From positions 1,178,001-1,242,000 of the forward strand of contig WACJ01000124.1 of the NCBI GenBank assembly GCA_008973525.1: a stretch of 64,000 nucleotides of DNA, written 5' to 3'. The stretch comes from Stenopsyche tienmushanensis (taxonomy: Eukaryota > Arthropoda > Insecta > Trichoptera > Stenopsychidae). Below are positions 58,086 through 64,000 of this stretch, in pieces (the stretch's first letter is position 1; each line of letters begins with the position of its first letter). The notes under the pieces are model-generated. The model saw nothing but the letters and a program-made list of their open reading frames with translations. It was not told the origin of the DNA and made no database searches. Position numbers and translations under genes: made by a program.

Positions 58086-61000
58086 GACCTGATATATCCT
58101 AAGCTCAAATCTGATTTTGAAATGGGCCTAGAGATTTTTAGCCACCACAGGGATAGCGTCAAATGATCTAAATATTACCTCAATATTTATAGCACGTGGG
58201 TGAAGTATTGCATAAACTGGGTACGCCGAAGTAGGAGGCCATTTTGTCCAAACATTAAAATAAAAATGTTTTTATAATCTGTTCAATTCTCTATGCTATA
58301 AAATTAATTAAGAAATGCGTTGTTGAATTATTTTTTCATTGGAATACCTTTTTATGCTAAAATTTAATTATTAGACTGGATTTCATTTTGATATTTATGT
58401 TAATAAAAGATCATTCTTGGAATTTGTTGCTGTAAAAATTAAAATGATTTAAAAGCTTAAAAAAGTATTAAAGATTAATTTATATGGATATTATACAATA
58501 ATGTACATATTAAATAATGAACGATAATGGAATGCAATAAAATTACTTTTATTTAAATATCTAGACTGGACAAGATTGCAAATAAAAAAGCACTATGGGG
58601 AGTTTCATTTTACATATTGTTCGTCAGTAAACTCTAATGCTGCGATAATGACGCCCTGGGCGCTCGCTTCCATTGTCTCTGGAATAGGTCGGCTCTGTTA
58701 GTTAATGCACTATTAACGTATACACTAATGGATATATTACAATAATGTACATACTCTTTTTTATTTAGTTTGCATCAATGCCTATTTTAAAAGGCTTTTC
58801 CACCTCATTTTTCTACAGAACGATATTTTAATAGAAATGTATGTGGGGTAAATGTGAGGGAAGAACATTTTCACAGGATATTAATATATTCTTCTTTTAT
58901 CAAATGTATATATAAAGCCAGGAAAAAATGTTTTTCTCGAACAAATGAGGAAAACAATACGGTTTTGGCAGATAAATCATTTTATTCAACCGTGAGCGGG
59001 AAGTCGGCAATAAAGGGGGAAGAGGAACCGATGTTATAATAAGTGATGTTTTCCTGTATAACCGATGTTCGTAAAATGAATCATGGCTTCAGGTTTTATC
59101 AGCCTCCTGAAAGTGTTGAGCCCTTCCTTGGATTTTTGATCACCGGAAGCAGATGAGTGCAGCAGCGGCATACAAGCGCTCCGGACATGTTTTCCGGTCA
59201 AACCGGAACTAACAGCCGCGTTCCTTGCTGTATTTATACATTTTCCACACTCACGATTGTTTGCTTCTACTGAGTTGTTTAAAGCTTTGCTTACTACAGA
59301 ATAGCCCTTTTTTATTTTTTTAAAAATTGGTCAATTATCAAATGAAACTGATAATATTAATAAATAACTTAAAAGGAATATTTCATATTAATTATTGAAG
59401 AAAACGATTAAAACAATAATAATTTAAGAAGTGAAAGCAAAAATTTTAAAACAATACAAAAGTCAGTGCTATTACACTATTAGACATAACGCAAGCATTC
59501 GATAATGTATAACAATGAAGATTGGATTTAATTTATCATGTTTAGTTCTAGATTAAATTTGGAGGAAGGAAGGAACTGAAAGAAACAATTAAATAGCATT
59601 TTGCCAAATTAAAATAATGTATAAACTGTAATAAAAGTAAAATTATGCAGATATTCATAACTATTATATATTTTAAATGATGAAATTTATACGATTTTGA
59701 ACAAATAAAAGTGATTTGATTGTGACCTCTTCAGTTTTACTCTGAAAAAATAATTAGTGATTTTTGATTTCATTGCCAATTTAGGGACATTTTAATCTAT
59801 TAATTCACAAAACTTTGTATTAAATCGAGTGGAGATCTATACCAAGGCCTTTTTAGAATCTAAATCCGGCAAAGACGCTTTATGATCGATTGATTTAAAA
59901 TCGAGTCCCTTTAAATTTAGAACTTTTAACCTGTTTAAAATAAGTGCTTTTAATATTTGGTCTGCAATTTTTGAGCGTATATTATACTTGCACCATATTG
60001 CAGCTAAAGTTATTTACAATTGTATTCGTCAACACATTCTATGATTAGTTATAATTTTAAAAAAGTCCCCTTGGTCTATGAGTAGTCGTAATCGTCGAGG
60101 GATTTATTTTATTCAATAATATTGAATATTTTCAAAAGATTGGGGTTGCTCTTTTCTTTATTCGAATTTCATCTTTATATATTACTATAAGAGATTTTTA
60201 TGTTTAAAAGGGTTTATAGGTGTAATAAGTTTGGCAGAATCTGCAAGATCCAAATTTAAAGTTTTTTTAATGAATGATTTACATATATTTATTTTTTATG
60301 GATTGATGCTATTGATTTTATTATTTTTCATCAACATGTGTAAAAATCACTCATGTAACATAAAAAATTTAAATTCTGATGATTAGATGTTAATAAAATA
60401 TTTTTTTTATGTTTTCAATATGATTGGATAGTACAGAGATACAGAGATGATCAGAGATGGGATAACAAAGACTCGATCGTTTGCAGTGCTTGGAATTTTT
60501 ATAAATTAAGATTGCATTCCTAAAGTAAGCCCGAGTTTGTAATCCAAAATAAAATCTGTTACAAATAACACGCAGGCTCCGGGGGTAAATTGTCGCAGAC
60601 ATTCCATTTCGCCTTTATGACGAGGTTTTGTATAAACACGGCAATGTCTTCACACTTTACACGATCTCGTTTCGTATAATGTCTGAAAACAATTCTCAAG
60701 AATGGGATAAAGTGAGGCTCCGGCGGTGGAGGGATAATAGTGGAATGACTTCGGGGAACAATGTGACGATAATATTATTGCCGGGACCGTCAATAAAAAA
60801 AAGGAGACGGTAAAGAAGGGTTAGACAGAAGTGCTTCCCGGGGAGCCAGGGTCATGTTACGGTATGATCCGGTTTTAAAGACTGCTCAAGCAATTGCTGT
60901 TTACATATGTTTGCAAAAGCTCATATACCAATTTAAAAATTATTTCATTTCATATAAAATGTATGACGAGTTCAATCAACGTTCTTGTAATGGAGTAACA

Positions 61001-62177
61001 TTTTATCATAATGAATATAAAATTATTTTCGCTTGGCAAATTTACCGTTTGTTACATCCATTTTAACAAAACCTTTCTTATAGTAATGAAAATGTAATAA
61101 AAGCAAATTAAAACTAAAATAAGCATGCCGACATTTTTATGTAATTTTTTCAAGAAAACTGTGTGCTTTTATTTTTTTAAATTTATTTTCCATGAAAAAC
61201 ATATTTAAACTTCCAGCGAGACCATAAATATAAGATGACTACGGTGAAACAATACTAGTTAAAGTTTTGCAAATCAAGCCTTTACGATTGACTTTACGAC
61301 TGAATTGACTTTTTTATTTTAGCCAGGGAATAGCTGATAGTCTTTGAAAGTACTTAAAACCTCTTTGGTAAAAGTTTATCCTTGTTTAACGATAGCAAAA
61401 AATATATAATTAGTAAAATAATCGTTATTTAGATTTCTATTGACTTCACTATGGCTGAAAAAAAATTCAATTCGGGATTTTTTAATGAATAAAATAGTTG
61501 TCGTACACGACAACGGTAATATGATTTTCATAGCGCAAATAAGTAGCCCCTGAAAAACACGATTCTAATGAAAATGAATGAATGAAATATTCTTATTTTC
61601 AAAGTCTTCAGCTGTATTTTGAGGTCAATAATCGATTTTTGGTATAAAAACTACAATTTTTGAATGTTTGCATTCAGCTAAAAAAATTGAGTTCTTGTGA
61701 AGTTTTCGCTTAACTTTTTTGCGTCTTTAGTAGAAGGACCTTCATTTAAAAATGTATCCAACAACTCCAACTTTTTGACCAAGTCTTGGTCTTTTATTTG
61801 GCTTTTCAAAGTACAATGCTCAACAACTTCATCATTTCCATTTGTATTATCTTCATCTAAATTATGGTTAATACTGTTTTAATTTATACATATTGAAAAA
61901 ATATACAATGCAATACATATCTAATTAATATTTGAAAGTTTATTATAAATTGTATGGTTCAAAAATATTGATTTAAATTATTATGGTGTCTATTTTGTAG
62001 GATCTATCGCCTAATACATTGACAGGTGGTATTGTAATCAAACTATATGCAAATGGAGAGCTCGAGAAAAACATCCGGTATACTAAAAGCTATTTTGCAT
62101 CAGTGATAGGGTCCCATGGAGTAGAAAGCTAATGGAAATGTATTGTTTATTTATGTACAGCTGCATATGATTTTGTA
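58086..62177. other. AT-rich intergenic with one GC-richer island
   Basis: No gene named. The island 60540-60870 includes a short basic frame (from MSENNSQEWDKVRLRRWRDN at 60678 to a stop at 60813) with no domain. Smaller GC-richer patches lie at 58640-58720 and 59080-59230. Confidence 0.35.
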
Positions 62178-62720
62178 GTGCATAAATGCACTTTTCAAGC
62201 CGTTTTTATTGAATCCTTTGAAATTTTTATGCACATAGAGGTATACTCTTTCGGCTACATGGATGATGCTGCGACTTTGTTTTCCAAATTAAAATTTGCT
62301 CTTCCCGACAGCCTAATGGAAAATAAATTCTGTTTCTGTGTCAAAACCCGGAATGAATTTCGTATTGTAATTATTTTACAGAACAAATTGGTGCTTCAAT
62401 ATTGAAATAGATGATTTGTAGCCAAAATGCAACTGAAGCCAAATCCCTATTGGTTCTATTGCGTGTTAAATTCAAATTACGCTTATTTGCTGCGCTCGTG
62501 CAGCAATTTTCGACTGCTGCACTCTGAAATGCACTACATATACCCTCATTTCATGAAGGAGAAGCACTGGTGCTCTTGGGACACCCCTATCCAACATTTT
62601 GAATACGTCGAAACACTGCAAATTCACTCTCCACCACGCAAATACGTTGTAAAAAAAACCCATGAAAAACCTGAGAGAGCGTGCTTGAAGTTTAATACAA
62701 AACAAGGTAGAAACATTTGA
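62178..62720 (+). other. Two consecutive unassigned open frames
   Basis: 62178-62405 (75 codons, contains FGYMDDAATLFSKLKFALPD) and 62427-62720 (97 codons, contains HWCSWDTPIQHFEYVETLQI) follow each other on the plus strand. Both start with ATG and have fairly balanced composition. No domain recognised. They could be exons, an eroded element or chance. Confidence 0.2.
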
Positions 62721-63557
62721 TTCAGACATTATTTTTAGCTTAAATTAAGCAAGTTATGTTCCTTAAATACGAGTTCAATGGCATGAAGACACTAGTGTTT
62801 TGGAAATGGCTGAAAATGCCATCTTTCGAAAGTACCACTAGAATATCAAGAGCCTTAAAGGAAAAAGCTCATTTCTGAAAATGACAGTTCCAACGCAAAT
62901 AGCTTTAACAATCACCCGTGCAAACGTCGAGTGAGACTTTTGGATTTTACAACCTGTATTTCAAAAACACTTTACCATATACCAATATGCAAAAATCGCA
63001 GCATGGCATTACTGTCGTTTAAATGCATTTTTGAACGATATTTGAATTTGAATTAAAAAATATATTTTATTACAGAATCAACGTGATTTGTATGAAAACG
63101 CAATATCCAAAAATATTCAGCAAATTTAGTTTCAAACGGTTAATCCGAGCGTTGAATTTGATAATAAATGTTGAAAGACAATGCGCTTCTGGAATAAGCT
63201 TCGATTTTTCTTGAACACTCGCCTGTTGAACATTTGTACTACAATATTTTTAATAAGCACTTTAAAAATATTGTGGGTGATTTTTAATTCCGATATTCAC
63301 AGCCTCATCAGTCATATATCATGTATGCAATTTAACAGGCTATATGTCTTTTATATCTCATTCAAAATAGTATAATAAAATTGTTGATATACGATTGTAT
63401 AATATTTATAGCTTAGAGATGGTTTTTAAATGTAAATTATTCTATTTAAAACGTCTAGTTTTAGTTATTTAGCTAGATATATGTAAATAAAATATACCCA
63501 TTATTAATCATTTAAATTTTATATATTAAAATATCATTTGCAATGATCTTTATATAG
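62721..63557. other. AT-rich intergenic or intron
   Basis: Nothing recognised. It ends at a splice-acceptor-like GATCTTTATATAG. Confidence 0.35.
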
Positions 63558-63702
63558 ACGACGTCGAGCGAAACCAAAAATACGACGATGGCGTCAAAGG
63601 CATTGTCAACGTTATGATGAATACGGAAACCGGCTTACATCGTATGATGCGAAACGGCCGACGAAATACAAGGTGATGCCTGGCGGCAGTTGTTGTAATT
63701 AA
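63558..63702 (+). CDS. Candidate terminal exon, basic C-terminus, unknown
   Basis: After the acceptor-like GATCTTTATATAG| the sequence turns sharply GC-richer. One frame (split codon, then from 63559) reads RRRAKPKIRRWRQRHCQRYD and continues EYGNRLTSYDAKRPTKYKVM, PGGSCCN to TAA at 63702. A second frame (DDVERNQKYDDGVKGIV) is open too, up to a TGA at 63673, and a GT donor (ACAAG|GTGATG) exists at 63672. So either a last exon or an internal exon is possible. No family recognised. GC-richer sequence continues to about 63830, perhaps as 3' UTR. Confidence 0.3.
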
Positions 63703-64000
63703 TTAGCTCTCATCACTTTTAGAATGCCCCTCGTAATTTACGCCTACCCGAGTCGATGTTTTAGGGTCCAGGTTTCGGGTCTCCCGCGCCATTCCAATTG
63801 AATTCCGACCGTACGACATCACACCCCCCCGTATAATTTTGGTCAAAAGCTATTAAACAGTGTGTGAACATATGAATAATTTATAACCGGAATTTGAGTG
63901 TTACGTGATGTGCGATCTAAATTTTTTGAATTTTTAATAGAGGATGAATGCCTATCGTGCGAATAAAGGCTTTAAATTTCCAGCGCTTCGATAATGTTAT
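63703..64000. other. GC-richer then AT-rich end of window
   Basis: GC-richer up to about 63830 (ends with CACACCCCCCCGT), then AT-rich. No further feature recognised. Confidence 0.35.

Overview
This window looks like AT-rich nuclear DNA from an arthropod, most likely an insect. There are no operons or bacterial signals. The recognisable content is eukaryotic mobile DNA: Helitron, R1-like non-LTR retrotransposon, mariner, Tigger/pogo and hAT-type sequence, plus a multicopy transposase-like family that I know from arthropod genomes. No complete host gene can be read. A few short, GC-richer open stretches with splice-like borders could be host exons. I cannot name the species.

Layout. 1-4189: an apparently intact autonomous Helitron on the minus strand. 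Its 5' terminus is inside the window, it has one clean GT-AG intron, and it runs off the left edge. 4340-5395, 17195-18196, 22436-23625 and 26765-28225: four decayed copies of one transposase-like family (called family A here), each with its own deletions. 6655-6945 and 37131-37915: copies of a short non-coding interspersed repeat (family B). 7571-9650: a minisatellite of about 31 units of 67 bp. 9960-11089: a Tigger element that has lost the N-terminal half of its transposase. 14181-14860: a MITE with inverted ends. 18197-18466: a Helitron 5' end inserted into family A copy 2, followed by a perfect hairpin at 18500-18541.

30225-34672: an R1-like non-LTR retrotransposon on the minus strand. 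It has a complete 992-residue ORF2, a 28-nt poly(A) tail and a perfect 16-bp target-site duplication. Its ORF1 frame is open right to the junction, so the copy is 5'-truncated within ORF1. 55584-57269: two more R1-like 3' fragments on the plus strand, stacked head to tail at the same target sequence. Three distinct mariner lineages are present (47951-49167, 50598-51153, 57501-58085), all defective. A hAT-like remnant lies at 53480-53870.

How the pieces fit. The region is a graveyard of elements with nested insertions and at least two young arrivals (the Helitron and the 30-34 kb retrotransposon). Only these two keep open coding capacity. The non-autonomous copies (MITE, deleted mariners, Tigger remnant) keep good termini but broken transposases. 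The remaining AT-rich sequence shows nothing I can assign. Candidate host exons at 6094-6238, 26248-26472, 29874-30122, 46369-46626 and 63558-63702 need transcript or homology support. All translations and alignments were made by eye, and repeat boundaries are approximate unless a terminal repeat or target duplication fixes them.
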